Origin: ZC4RG29 sp036563875
GTDB lineage: Bacteria; Bacteroidota; Bacteroidia; Cytophagales; Cyclobacteriaceae
Assembly: GCA_036563875.1 (NCBI GenBank)
Contig: DATCLO010000058.1
Location: 1-14,718 of the forward strand
Direction: 5' to 3'
Length of the DNA stretch: 14,718 nucleotides
A program made the position numbers and the translations under genes. Shown piece after piece: positions 1 to 9,093 of the stretch. The notes beneath the pieces are model-generated. The model made no database searches. It worked only from the letters and a program-made list of their open reading frames with translations, and had not been told where the DNA came from. The number at the start of each line of letters is the position of its first letter. Positions within the stretch are counted from its first letter, which is position 1.

Positions 1-1507
1 TGGCGGTGGTGCCATCGCAGGCCTTGTCAACCTCATTAGTCGCACTCCCGGCGACGAACGCGAGCTCAGATTTCTTGCCAACGCAACCAGTGCGAAAGGT
101 CTTGACTTGAGCGCCTTCTACAGCGAGCGCTACGGCAAGGCTGGAGTGACGGTCTTTGCTGCCCGAAACGCAGGAGAACCCTATGACCCAGCCAATATCG
201 ACCTTACCGCCATTCCCGAATTCGAACGCTATACCGTCAATCCGAAGTTCTTTTACTGGTTCAGTGACAGAACGAGCCTTTATGCTGGCGTCAACTTTAC
301 AACCGAAGACAGAATCGGTGGTGACCTCCATTATATAGAAGGGAACGGCGACGATGTCCACAGATATTTCGAAAGCAACGAATCACACCGTTACTCCACA
401 CAAGTGTCGGTCACGCACAAGTTCGGTGGTCTCACATCGCTTAACTTTAAGAATAGTATTAATCACTTCGACAGGGTGATAACAACGCCGGGGTATCGCT
501 TTGATGGTACTCAGAACAGCTCTTTTTCGGAACTCAACATTGTACATGCCGGCGACCGGATCGAATGGATCGCCGGTTTCAATTTGTGGACAGATAACTT
601 TTCCGAAAATCCGTTCGGCACTACGCCGCTCAGGGATTACGACCAAACCATAATCGGTGCTTTCGTGCAAAGTACTTTTTCTCTGAGCGACGCGTGGATA
701 TTGGAGGCGGGATTACGGGGCGACCATGTGGTCGACTACGGCTTTGCATTCTTGCCACGTGTCTCGCTGCTCTATCGTGCAGGTCCCTCGTTTAGTTCCC
801 GAATAGGCGGCGGCTTCGGCTACAAGGCTCCAACTTTTTTTACTGAAGAGAGCGAGCGCCTGCAATACGAGAATGTCCTTCCAATTTCACCGGATAGCCA
901 CGAGCTTGAGAGGAGTTACGGGGCCAACTGGGACCTGAACTACCGGACCGAGCTTGGCGAGGTGGCGCTGAGTATCAATCACCTGTTCTTTTACACGTAC
1001 CTGGACGATCCGCTCGTCCTTACTGCGTCTGGCGAGTCTCACGAGTTCGTGAACGTCGATGGGTTTATTGACAGCAAGGGAACGGAGACGAACGTAAAAC
1101 TCGAGTATGGTGACTTCAAATTGTTCGTTGGGTACACCTATACTGATACAAGAATTCACGATGGCGGATCAACTTTTCAAAATCCTCTGACCGCCAGGCA
1201 TCGAATCAATAATGTCCTGATGTACGAAGTTGAAGAGCGCTGGAAGGTTGGACTGGAGGCGTACTACTTTGGTCGCCAGCGATTGACAGACGGGATGTAC
1301 GGCAAGGATTACTGGATCTGTGGATTCATGCTCGAACGAATCTGGGAAAAGTTTTCGCTCTTCATCAACTTCGAAAACTTCCTTGACGCGCGACAAACGC
1401 GCTTTGATACTATCTATACCGGAAGCATCTCGAACCCCGAGTTCCGCGATATTTATGCCCCCGTCGATGGATTTGTCATCAACGGGGGGTTGAAAGTCAA
1501 TCTCTGA
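1..1507 (+). CDS. TonB-dependent outer-membrane receptor, 3' part (5' end off the window)
   Basis: The reading frame is open from base 2 to the TGA at 1505-1507, about 501 residues. It begins with GGGAIAGLVNLISRTP, the characteristic end of the TonB-receptor plug domain, so the signal peptide, TonB box and most of the plug lie left of the window. The TTG near 107 is therefore not a real start. The rest is a 22-strand-barrel type sequence, rich in aromatic and alternating polar residues, with segments such as RIGGGFGYKAPTFF that are common in ferrienterochelin/colicin-type receptors. The final residue is Leu rather than the more usual Phe. It imports some ligand across the outer membrane using TonB energy; the ligand cannot be told from this sequence. 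It is a classical receptor, not SusC-like, and has no SusD partner here. It ends tail-to-tail with the sugar transporter gene, one base away. Confidence 0.93.
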   Translation, partial: GGGAIAGLVNLISRTPGDERELRFLANATSAKGLDLSAFYSERYGKAGVTVFAARNAGEPYDPANIDLTAIPEFERYTVNPKFFYWFSDRTSLYAGVNFTTEDRIGGDLHYIEGNGDDVHRYFESNESHRYSTQVSVTHKFGGLTSLNFKNSINHFDRVITTPGYRFDGTQNSSFSELNIVHAGDRIEWIAGFNLWTDNFSENPFGTTPLRDYDQTIIGAFVQSTFSLSDAWILEAGLRGDHVVDYGFAFLPRVSLLYRAGPSFSSRIGGGFGYKAPTFFTEESERLQYENVLPISPDSHELERSYGANWDLNYRTELGEVALSINHLFFYTYLDDPLVLTASGESHEFVNVDGFIDSKGTETNVKLEYGDFKLFVGYTYTDTRIHDGGSTFQNPLTARHRINNVLMYEVEERWKVGLEAYYFGRQRLTDGMYGKDYWICGFMLERIWEKFSLFINFENFLDARQTRFDTIYTGSISNPEFRDIYAPVDGFVINGGLKVNL

Positions 1508-1508
1508 T

Positions 1509-1522
1509 TTATCGCGCGATAA
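1509..1522. terminator. Perfect 14-bp palindrome at the convergent gene ends
   Basis: TTATCGCGCGATAA at 1509-1522 is its own reverse complement. It could fold as a 5-bp stem with a GCGC loop. It contains the stop codon of the transporter gene and starts two bases after the receptor stop codon. No T-run follows on either strand, so a terminator role is only a suggestion; it may be chance. Confidence 0.25.
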
Positions 1523-2504
1523 TAATAAGGGCCAAGCCTGCTACATAACACAGAAGCATTAGTCGTAGTAGCGTTTCAACACCACGCGGTGCCTGACTAA
1601 ACTCCTTCCAGATATATATCCCCCATAACGCCGCAACAATAGTGGCACCCTGACCGAGTCCGTATGAAATCGCCGGCCCCGCCTTGTCGGACGCAATAAT
1701 GCTGAACGACATGCCCAAACACCATATCGCTCCGCCCAGAACTCCCGCCATGTGTGTCTTAAACGAGCCCTTAAAGTACTGCCCATAGGTCACTGGTTCA
1801 CCGGCAAAAGGCCGCGCCATGAGTATCGAGTTAAAGACAAAGTTGCTCAACCCGATTCCCAGCGAGAACACAAACACCGCCGCGTAAGGGCCTAGCTTGC
1901 CCGGCTCAGGGACAGTGAAATCGGGGTACATGGACTCAGCGACGTATTTGTAAAAGAGTCCCATTAGACACCCGGCAATAACAGACAGCGCCAGGCCTTT
2001 AGTGGAAACACCCTTCGTTTCCTTCATCATACGCCGATATGCATTGGCATTTAACAGAATAGCCAGCAGCACCAGCACTACGCCACCAAACAGTAGCAAC
2101 TGGTTGCCGACAGGAGCGCGGATGTAGTTCACCACTACGCCGATCGCAAGTGCCAGTCCGATGCCCACCGGGAAGGCCACAGCCATGCCCGCAATAGCGA
2201 TCGCAGCGACCAGCAGGATATTGGCGAGGTTAAACACAATTCCTCCGATTAATGCCGACCAAAGATTAGGAGCGCTTGCTTGTCGGAGGTCTTCCAAAAA
2301 GGGCCGGCCCTCGGTGCCAAAGCTTCCCAGCGTCAGCGATAGCAGCAGCGAAAAGAGAATGATGCCGATAACGTAATCCCAATAGAACAGCTCGAAGCGC
2401 CACTGACCTGCGACGAGCTTCTGCGTATTTGCCCACGATCCCCAGCATAGCATGGTAACTATGCAGAAGAGGACGGCGATGAAATAACTTTCAACGATAA
2501 ACAT
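1509..2504 (-). CDS. GRP-type (glucose/ribose porter-like) sugar permease, likely ribose transporter
   Basis: This 331-residue integral membrane protein has about ten hydrophobic segments, roughly at residues 4-22, 41-61, 82-103, 105-127, 136-152, 168-188, 206-230, 250-272, 276-298 and 312-330. The CWGSWANTQK stretch (20-29) in the first helix and the FNLANILLVA...FPVGIGLALA region (91-120) are typical of the GRP branch of the drug/metabolite transporter superfamily, which includes bacterial glucose and ribose uptake permeases. It should carry a monosaccharide across the inner membrane. Its ATG lies one base after the stop codon of the upstream lipoprotein gene, implying co-transcription and probably translational coupling. 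Given ribokinase and an ADP-ribosylglycohydrolase-family enzyme nearby, ribose is the most likely substrate, as for the transporter of Bacteroides rus loci; that assignment is inference from context. The family is often labelled 'multidrug DMT transporter' in databases, which would be misleading here. Confidence 0.9.
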   Translation of the reverse strand: MFIVESYFIAVLFCIVTMLCWGSWANTQKLVAGQWRFELFYWDYVIGIILFSLLLSLTLGSFGTEGRPFLEDLRQASAPNLWSALIGGIVFNLANILLVAAIAIAGMAVAFPVGIGLALAIGVVVNYIRAPVGNQLLLFGGVVLVLLAILLNANAYRRMMKETKGVSTKGLALSVIAGCLMGLFYKYVAESMYPDFTVPEPGKLGPYAAVFVFSLGIGLSNFVFNSILMARPFAGEPVTYGQYFKGSFKTHMAGVLGGAIWCLGMSFSIIASDKAGPAISYGLGQGATIVAALWGIYIWKEFSQAPRGVETLLRLMLLCYVAGLALIIIAR

Positions 2505-2505
2505 C

Positions 2506-4071
2506 TTATCTCGGCGTTACGGGCTTATCCTGATATACTACCAGCTGCGACAGCCATACCTTGTACTCTGGGCTCGGATTCGTGTGTTTAATGCGTACGG
2601 TATGTTTTCCGGGCGAAAGCTGATACTTCCAGAAGAGTTCATGCCGTCGCTTGATATAACTGGGAGGGAGGCTTACGGTCTCTATTTTTTGACCGTCAAT
2701 GTACAGTTCAGCCTTCGCTGTATAGTCGCCCTTGTAATCCCAGCTGGATCCTTTAACAGGATCTGATGATCCCAACAGAACGAAACCTATCCCGTCGAAT
2801 TCGAAAGTGTATTCGTCCGTTAGTTGGTGGCGTATCGATCGCTTTTCCACGGGAAAATGTCCCTCAAAGCTTTGTTCAAGTCGTACCGGCTGGGGTTTTT
2901 GAACCTTTATGGTGACGGAATCATCCGATACCGTCCCGCCGTTTTTTTCAATCACCTGAAGCGCATGCCTGAATCCCATCGTATAGACATCGTTCAATGA
3001 CATGGTTGTGTATTTGAAGTCGATATCCTCTGCTTCAGCTAGTCCCATCTTCCAATACTCGGGAATGCCGTTGTATCCCAGCATCGTGCCCAGTATTCCG
3101 CCCGCAGATGAGGGATTGCAATCCGAATCTTGTCCAGCTCTTGTTGTGATCTCCATGGTTTGTGTAAAATCGCCGTTGCCATAAAGAAGTCCAAGTGCGA
3201 TATAAGCAGCATTGATCTTAGCGTCAATATTGAATGCGGTAAACACGCCGTCGGGGCAACCGACTTCATCAGACCACTTCTTCTGTATTTCAAACCACGT
3301 CTGCTTCCAGTCGTTGGGATATTGTTGATGCCATTGTATCACATCGTTGATACATTTATAAAAAGTACTTTGCTCAGGGATGGCTTTCAAAGCCTCCTTC
3401 ACCACAAATTGAATATCGTCCGATACAAACGCCAGTGCATACATCGCGCCGACGTAAACGCCACCGTACCATCCATCGCCGTAGTTCATAATGTGTCCAA
3501 TACCATCGCCGATAGTCGCTGCGGTATTTGGCATTCCCGGCGACATCAATCCGGAGAAGTCGGCCTCGATCTGGAAATCGATGTCGTCTGCATGCGGATT
3601 ATTCAGCCAGTGGCCTGACTCCGGAGGCATTATTCCATTGAGCACGTTGTAGCGCCCAGCCTGATTGGCATGCCACAATACATACTCAGCATTGGCATAT
3701 GCCTTAGCGTGTGATTCTATGGGTGCGTCAAGCCCTTCGCGCTCAAAGACATCGACAAAAGTGAGATCCATGTAAAGATCATCATACAGTCCGGGCACTT
3801 CTTCCATGGTCTTTTTGATATAGCCATCATACCAGACGATGGGTTGGTAGTCGTTAATCATGGTACCTTCAAAGCGGAACTCCGTAGGACCTCCAAACGT
3901 CACCCCAATCACCTGGCCGGCCCAGCCGCCTTTGATCTTATCCTGTAGGTCGGCTCGGGACATGGTCACCTGATCGGGTAGGGAAGTCGTGCTTGCCGTG
4001 TTTTGCTGTGTGGGTTGCTGACAGGCACAGAGGCTGGCCAGCAGAAGTGGTTTAAGGACTTTTCTCATCAT
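2506..4071 (-). CDS. ADP-ribosylglycohydrolase-family lipoprotein with C-terminal beta domain
   Basis: The 521-residue product starts with a lipoprotein signal; the lipobox is LCAC with the acylated Cys at residue 17. Residues about 40-375 match the ADP-ribosylglycohydrolase fold: DKIKGGWAGQVIG near 44-56, an acidic pair at 97-98 in place of the usual DDT, and AGQDSDCNPSSAGGILG at 312-328, where Asp315 and Asp317 are expected metal ligands. Family members cleave N- or O-glycosidic bonds to ADP-ribose using two Mg ions. Residues about 400-515 form an additional beta-rich domain (DYTAKAELYIDGQKIETV, then SPGKHTVRIKH), probably carbohydrate-binding or structural. The signal places it in the periplasm or on the outer membrane, so its substrate must be extracytoplasmic: a riboside, nucleotide-sugar fragment or other ribose conjugate is inferred, not shown. 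The gene follows the small ORF by 32 bp and precedes the permease by 1 bp. A second in-frame ATG directly follows the first. Confidence 0.88.
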   Translation of the reverse strand: MMRKVLKPLLLASLCACQQPTQQNTASTTSLPDQVTMSRADLQDKIKGGWAGQVIGVTFGGPTEFRFEGTMINDYQPIVWYDGYIKKTMEEVPGLYDDLYMDLTFVDVFEREGLDAPIESHAKAYANAEYVLWHANQAGRYNVLNGIMPPESGHWLNNPHADDIDFQIEADFSGLMSPGMPNTAATIGDGIGHIMNYGDGWYGGVYVGAMYALAFVSDDIQFVVKEALKAIPEQSTFYKCINDVIQWHQQYPNDWKQTWFEIQKKWSDEVGCPDGVFTAFNIDAKINAAYIALGLLYGNGDFTQTMEITTRAGQDSDCNPSSAGGILGTMLGYNGIPEYWKMGLAEAEDIDFKYTTMSLNDVYTMGFRHALQVIEKNGGTVSDDSVTIKVQKPQPVRLEQSFEGHFPVEKRSIRHQLTDEYTFEFDGIGFVLLGSSDPVKGSSWDYKGDYTAKAELYIDGQKIETVSLPPSYIKRRHELFWKYQLSPGKHTVRIKHTNPSPEYKVWLSQLVVYQDKPVTPR

Positions 4072-4103
4072 ATCGGTCGTTGCAGTGTAGGTTCTGTGAT
4101 TGA

Positions 4104-4262
4104 TTAATTTTTAATGGTAAAAAGGGGGTATCCCAAACCCTCGCAACGGACAACTACGGTTCCCGACGGCGTCAACGTTTCTCCGGTTCTGAGATCAGTC
4201 AAAGATGAATAGGAAAGGCTGCTCAAGTCAAGGGATATTTTCCGACTTTCACGCATCGTCAT
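4104..4262 (-). CDS. Small 52-codon ORF overlapping the SusD stop; possible remnant of a larger enzyme
   Basis: On the minus strand the SusD stop is read through an ATGA overlap: an ATG at 4262-4260 shares bases with the TGA at 4261-4259. The frame then runs 52 codons to the TAA at 4106-4104; a second ATG lies at 4256. The product has no signal peptide or membrane segment. The segment TDLRTGETLTPSGTVVV and the following EGLGYPLFTIKN resemble the last strands of the beta-sandwich that ends many glycoside hydrolases (pattern 'DLLTGE...SGT...hydrophobic G-hydrophobic'). That resemblance is from memory of the pattern, not from a search. It may be the surviving 3' end of a gene that once stood between SusD and the hydrolase, or a small coupled protein. 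It fills most of an otherwise geneless 187-bp gap. Confidence 0.4.
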   Translation of the reverse strand: MTMRESRKISLDLSSLSYSSLTDLRTGETLTPSGTVVVRCEGLGYPLFTIKN

Positions 4263-5878
4263 TGATACCCCGGGTTTTGTTGAAGATTAGGATTCTTCCG
4301 TATCTCGTCGATGGGTATGGGCTGCCAGTACATGCGTTCAGGGAATGAACGAGGCGACATGGGTTCGACCGCATACGAGAACGTTCCGTCTCCATTTTTT
4401 TCAATCGTCATCTTGTGAACATACCCGTTCAACACATCTTCGGCAATCTTCCAGCGTCTGATGTCAAAGTACCGGTGCTCTTCCATGCCGAGTTCAACAG
4501 CGCGTTCGTTTCGGTACAGTTCAACGAGTGCATCTCCTGAGGCGTCCGTCGGCGGCATGCCGACTCGTTCACGAACGATGTTGATGTATGTACGCGCTTC
4601 TTCTTCGTTGCCGAGGGCGATTTGAGTTTCGGCATAGTTGAGAAGAATCTCTGCGTACCGGATCAGGATCCAGTTGGCTTGAATCTCATCCACGAGATAT
4701 ACGCAGGGCGTGGAAGGATCGGTAAACTTTCTGCAATAGTATCCTGTCATTGTCGATCCTGTTTCGTACAGGTCGGCAATGCCAGGTCCATGTTTGCCAT
4801 TGATGAAAGTCTCTACGGTGTCGTCACGCCAAGGCACCCCGTTGTAAAAGATGGAGTAATAGAACCTGGGATCACGTCCTTCATACGGGTTGTTGGGATC
4901 ATAACCCGACGTAGGATCAGTGATGGGTTTACCGTTCGCCATTTCGAACATGTCGACATACTCCTGCGTGGGGCGATTCATGCCAAATGCTCCATTGAGT
5001 CCCTGAGGGTTAATGATAAATTCACAGCTTACCCGTTCAGCGGGATCTGACGTCACGCGATAGGGATAGGCCCACTGAACGTCGAAGATGACTTCAACGT
5101 TGTTGTCGTCCAGGAAGAGTTTGTCATACTCCGGGTACAGGTCGTACACGCCGAGGTCAATTACAGCTTTTGCGGCGTCGGCGGCAGCTTGCCATTTGGA
5201 AAGATCGTTTCCGGGATTGGTAAGGGGACTAGCCGCATAGAGCAGCATTCTCGCTTTGATCGCCAGCGCCGCGCCCTTTGTTGGACGTCCTACGTTCGGA
5301 CCACCCCACTCCAGGGGCAGCAGATTCGCCGCACGGTCCATTTCTTCAGCAATAAACTCCACGCATTCTTCGTATGTGTTCCTGCTGACCGCGAGGTTCT
5401 CATCGAGTGTCTGCGCATGCGTGATCAGCGGGACGCCACCGTACGAGCGTACGAGGTAAAAGTAGAAATAAGCGCGAAGGAAATAAGCCTGACCTAAAAC
5501 CCGATCGATCATGTCCTGTTCGCCAGTCAGCATATCGGAGTGATCCAGCAGATTGTTGACCCTCCGAATCTGTCGGTAGTACCACCACTTGCCGTATGGA
5601 TCATTTGATGCCGATACTTCACCGTAGTTATACGTGTAACAACCCAGCCACGAGTGACCGCCTTCCGTGAGGTCCGACATGTTGTCCAGATTGTCCCATA
5701 TGTTATAGTAGGTCAGCGAATTGTACAGATCGTTCAGGTACAGCTCGGCTGTTTGAGGATCTGACCACACGATGTTTTCGTCGATAACATCGAGAGGGCC
5801 TTTGTCCAGCACATCGTTTTCACAAGCTGTGAGTGCGATAGTGCCCATTATAATTGAGAGGAATATCCTGGTTTTCAT
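4259..5878 (-). CDS. SusD/RagB-family surface nutrient-binding lipoprotein
   Basis: The 539-residue protein begins with a lipoprotein signal ending in LTAC (acylated Cys at residue 19), followed by the family's N-terminal region (DENIVWSDPQTAELYLNDLYN, about 33-53). The C-terminal signature, from Tyr455 through RNERAVELGMEEHRYFDIRRW (456-476), and the ending PIPIDEIRKNPNLQQNPGYQ are standard for SusD proteins. SusD proteins are helical TPR-based lids on the outer face of the outer membrane that capture a ligand and pass it into the SusC barrel. The start codon lies 11 bp after the SusC stop, and the length is usual for the family. Ligand specificity cannot be read from the sequence; ribose-containing compounds are inferred from the operon. 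Confidence 0.95.
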   Translation of the reverse strand: MKTRIFLSIIMGTIALTACENDVLDKGPLDVIDENIVWSDPQTAELYLNDLYNSLTYYNIWDNLDNMSDLTEGGHSWLGCYTYNYGEVSASNDPYGKWWYYRQIRRVNNLLDHSDMLTGEQDMIDRVLGQAYFLRAYFYFYLVRSYGGVPLITHAQTLDENLAVSRNTYEECVEFIAEEMDRAANLLPLEWGGPNVGRPTKGAALAIKARMLLYAASPLTNPGNDLSKWQAAADAAKAVIDLGVYDLYPEYDKLFLDDNNVEVIFDVQWAYPYRVTSDPAERVSCEFIINPQGLNGAFGMNRPTQEYVDMFEMANGKPITDPTSGYDPNNPYEGRDPRFYYSIFYNGVPWRDDTVETFINGKHGPGIADLYETGSTMTGYYCRKFTDPSTPCVYLVDEIQANWILIRYAEILLNYAETQIALGNEEEARTYINIVRERVGMPPTDASGDALVELYRNERAVELGMEEHRYFDIRRWKIAEDVLNGYVHKMTIEKNGDGTFSYAVEPMSPRSFPERMYWQPIPIDEIRKNPNLQQNPGYQ

Positions 5879-5889
5879 TGCCTGCTCGT

Positions 5890-8800
5890 TTAAAAGGTTA
5901 TATTAAGTCCGATCGAAGTAACCTTCATCTGAGGATAGTATCCGCCTGCCCCATTAGGAGCTTCCGGATCCCATTGTTCAAATCTGGCGTGCGTGAAGAG
6001 GTTGGTCGCTGAAGCGTAGATCCGGAACGTTTGCACAGCAAAGCCAATCTTTTCGAAGACATCAGCAGGGATCGTGTAGCCAATTTGAACATTCTTTATC
6101 CGCCAGTACGCTGCGTCCTTCAACCAGTATGTTGAGGGCTCTTTCTTGTATTCATTCCGATAGAGTGAAAGACGCGGGTAAGTGGGATTCGGATTTGATC
6201 CATCAGGCGTCCAGCGACCCTTAATCGTCTCAAGCGGATTAGCACCATACAGAAATTCCCAGGCGGCTTCATCGGAGAAGTATACGTTGGCCCTTCCTGC
6301 ACCCTGGATGAGCGCACTGAAATCGAAGCCTTTATAATTTGCACTGAGTGTTATGCCATACATGACTTCGGGAAGGCGTGAGCGTCCGATGGCGGTTTGA
6401 TCGTCGGGTGTCAGTACACCATCACCGTCGATGTCACGGTACCTTATGTCACCAAGACGTGGCTCTGCCCATTCAAATTTGGGGCTTGTGGTAAGTTGTT
6501 CCTCAGTCAGATAGAGGCCATCCGAAACGTACCCGAAGAACTGTCCCATTGGCCGGCCGGTTCTGCGCTGCCACTCAGGTACATTCGCCGGCTCGTCGAT
6601 GAACAATATTTTGTTCCTCGCAAATGTTAGGTTTCCACCTACCGAGTACCTGAAATCTCCAAGCGATTGCTGATAGTTAAGCTCGAGTTCAAAACCCTTG
6701 TTCTCCACTTCGCCAATGTTCTCTACGGGAAGCTCGGCGCCAAAGGATTCAGGAACAGATTGGTTTCGCGTCGCAAGAATGTTGTCACGACGTTCGTAAA
6801 ATACATCCGCGGCGAGCGTTAGCCGGTTCGACAACAGTTCCGCTTCAAAGCCGACGTTGGCCTTTTTAGCGCGCTCCCATGTTACGTTTGTGTTGGGAAG
6901 TCCGCCGTCAAAAATCGATTGAACGGGGACAGGAGCATTGCCTCCGAACACATAGCCGCCCCCGTAATAGAAGGGTTGCTTGTAGAGGAAGCGCCGTCCG
7001 CCGATCTGGTCGTTACCAACTTCACCGTAGGAAGCGCGGATCTTGAGGAAGTCGACAAACGTTACATTGAAGAACGGTTCTCCGGAAATCACCCATCCGA
7101 CAGAAGCTGAAGGGAAGAAGCCAAACCGTTTGCCTGAAGGAAAGTTCTCGGATCCGTTGTAACCAAAGTTTGCCTCGAAAAGGTAACGCGAGTCGTATGC
7201 ATAGGTAACTCTGCCCACGTATCCTTCACGACCACCTTCCGCCGCAGAACCGCTATTCGTTGGGTTCAGCGTGGGACCTGCAAACAGCTGATCAATCTCA
7301 GCGGAGTTGTACTGTGTGCGACCTGCCGAGAAGTTTTCGTCGTACCACGCAAACTGAGTGTAGAGGAGGAGACCCGTGACGTCGTGCTTACCAAATGATT
7401 TGGTATACGTCAGGTGCGCTTCGAACGTTGTGGAGTAACTCTCTTCGTATCCTTGTTGCAGGCTCGGTTTTTTGCCGGCACCTACTTCGCTGTATCCCGA
7501 TCCTGTTTTCTGATAGGCCTTGTAAGGTGTTAGCCAGGTCTTGTATTTGAAAAAGCCAGGATCATATGCCGCCATGACTTTCACCGCCAGCCCTTCGGTG
7601 ACGAAAGGAAGTTTTTGTTCAAGCGTGATTGAATTCTGAAGCGTGTTGTTAGCCCACCTCCGATAGCCCGACTCCGTCACTTCTGCTACAGGGTTCAAAC
7701 CCACATCGGCTGCCCAGGTGCCGTTTTCCCATTTTACAGGGAACGCATTAGGAGCTACGGAGGAAAAGATGCCAGCCTGATCCGTACCCTGACCAGTCAC
7801 GCCTGGATAAGTTCGGTTTTCCTTGATACCTGAAAGGTTGATCGACAACTTGGTCATGGCCGTTACGTTCGCGTCGATGTTGGCGCGATAGGTATAGGTC
7901 TTGTAGTTGAGGCTGGGAATGCTTCCGTCCTGATCCATGATCCCAAACGAGGTATAGTAGCTGATGTTCTTAGAGCCACCCGACAATGAGAAGGAGTGGC
8001 GTTGTATAGGTGCATTGTCGCGGAGAATCTCTTTGTTCCAGTCCACGTCGGGGTGACCGTAGGGATCGGAATGATCCCTGTACTTTTGAATATCGTCAGC
8101 CGAATACGTGAGTTCGTCCGGGCCCAGGTCAGGATTGTCGTTCAGCTGTGCTTCGTTGTACAGCACAGCATAATCATATGCATTGAGGTAGCCCGGTGTG
8201 CGGACTGGATTCTGAACACCGTAAAAGCCGGAGTAGGAAAGTGTCGGCTTCGATTCCGAGCCGCGTTTTGTTGTGATCAGGATCACGCCATTTGCACCGC
8301 GCACACCATATACGGCGGTAGCGGATGCGTCCTTCAAAATGGTGATGGATTCAATGTTGTTCGGATCGATCCGGTTGAAGTCGCGCTGCACACCGTCGAC
8401 CATAACCAGCGGTGAGTTGTCGTTCAATGTCGACTGCCCGCGAATGAAGAGTTGTGCCGCATCGTCGCCAGGTTGGGCGTGGCTTTGAACAGCAATAACG
8501 CCGGGAATACGGCCGGCAATGGTATTTGTGACGTCAGCTACATCGTTCTTCACGATGTCGGCGGACTTTATCGAAGCTACGGCACCCGTTACGGTTTCCT
8601 TGCGTTGTGTACCATAACCGACGACGGTGATTTCACCCAAAGTTTGGACGTCGGATACCATCGAGACATCAATGACCGATTGGTTACCGACAGGAATTTC
8701 CTGAGTAGTGTACCCGATGAAAGAGAACACAAGGACCGCGTCCCCGGAAGGAGCGCTGATGGAGTACCTCCCATCCGTGTCACTAGTCGTTCCGGTCAGC

Positions 8801-8991
8801 GTTCCTTTCACGAGAATGTTAACCCCGGGAAGCGGGCTTCCCGCATCATCTGTTACTGTTCCTTGAACGGTGAAGCCCGAGGATTGTGCATCCGCCCTCA
8901 GCACGACGGAACCAAAGCAGATCGTCACAAGGACTATGGCCAACCAGCGGGAAGGTGGTTGCCTGAACAAGTGCGGTAATAGTTTTTGCAT
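5890..8991 (-). CDS. SusC/RagA-family TonB-linked outer-membrane transporter
   Basis: Taking the ATG at 8991 gives 1033 residues with a normal signal peptide (hydrophobic 17-31, likely cleavage after ADAQ, residue 36). An upstream TTG at 9081 would add 30 residues in front of the signal and is rejected. Domains in order: a carboxypeptidase-regulatory-like beta domain at about 41-111 (GTVTDDAGSPLPGVNILVKG at 44-63); the SusC TonB-box region EITVVGYGTQRKETVTGAV at 120-138; the plug with LVMVDG (195-200) and SITILKDASATAVYGVRGANGVILITTKRG (215-244); then a long beta barrel ending in the aromatic GLNITF. It forms the TonB-energised pore under the SusD lid. It is the first gene of the inferred operon. 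No sigma/anti-sigma pair or hybrid two-component sensor, the usual SusCD regulators, lies beside it; instead a protein of an uncharacterised family is encoded just upstream. Confidence 0.96.
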   Translation of the reverse strand: MQKLLPHLFRQPPSRWLAIVLVTICFGSVVLRADAQSSGFTVQGTVTDDAGSPLPGVNILVKGTLTGTTSDTDGRYSISAPSGDAVLVFSFIGYTTQEIPVGNQSVIDVSMVSDVQTLGEITVVGYGTQRKETVTGAVASIKSADIVKNDVADVTNTIAGRIPGVIAVQSHAQPGDDAAQLFIRGQSTLNDNSPLVMVDGVQRDFNRIDPNNIESITILKDASATAVYGVRGANGVILITTKRGSESKPTLSYSGFYGVQNPVRTPGYLNAYDYAVLYNEAQLNDNPDLGPDELTYSADDIQKYRDHSDPYGHPDVDWNKEILRDNAPIQRHSFSLSGGSKNISYYTSFGIMDQDGSIPSLNYKTYTYRANIDANVTAMTKLSINLSGIKENRTYPGVTGQGTDQAGIFSSVAPNAFPVKWENGTWAADVGLNPVAEVTESGYRRWANNTLQNSITLEQKLPFVTEGLAVKVMAAYDPGFFKYKTWLTPYKAYQKTGSGYSEVGAGKKPSLQQGYEESYSTTFEAHLTYTKSFGKHDVTGLLLYTQFAWYDENFSAGRTQYNSAEIDQLFAGPTLNPTNSGSAAEGGREGYVGRVTYAYDSRYLFEANFGYNGSENFPSGKRFGFFPSASVGWVISGEPFFNVTFVDFLKIRASYGEVGNDQIGGRRFLYKQPFYYGGGYVFGGNAPVPVQSIFDGGLPNTNVTWERAKKANVGFEAELLSNRLTLAADVFYERRDNILATRNQSVPESFGAELPVENIGEVENKGFELELNYQQSLGDFRYSVGGNLTFARNKILFIDEPANVPEWQRRTGRPMGQFFGYVSDGLYLTEEQLTTSPKFEWAEPRLGDIRYRDIDGDGVLTPDDQTAIGRSRLPEVMYGITLSANYKGFDFSALIQGAGRANVYFSDEAAWEFLYGANPLETIKGRWTPDGSNPNPTYPRLSLYRNEYKKEPSTYWLKDAAYWRIKNVQIGYTIPADVFEKIGFAVQTFRIYASATNLFTHARFEQWDPEAPNGAGGYYPQMKVTSIGLNITF

Positions 8992-9093
8992 AAGGCCATG
9001 AGTTGTTTGAATGAAGACGTGACTAAGCAATCGATTTCGGTAATACAATGTTGGCCTATTGCAATCACCGATACCAGCCAAAAAAAATAGAAA

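Noticed and set aside
3130..3618. 162-codon open frame on the plus strand
   Set aside because: It lies wholly antisense to the hydrolase gene and its product shows no recognisable motif.
8992..9081. 30-residue extension of SusC from a TTG at 9081
   Set aside because: It would precede a normal signal peptide and uses a rare start; the ATG at 8991 gives a typical SusC N-terminus.
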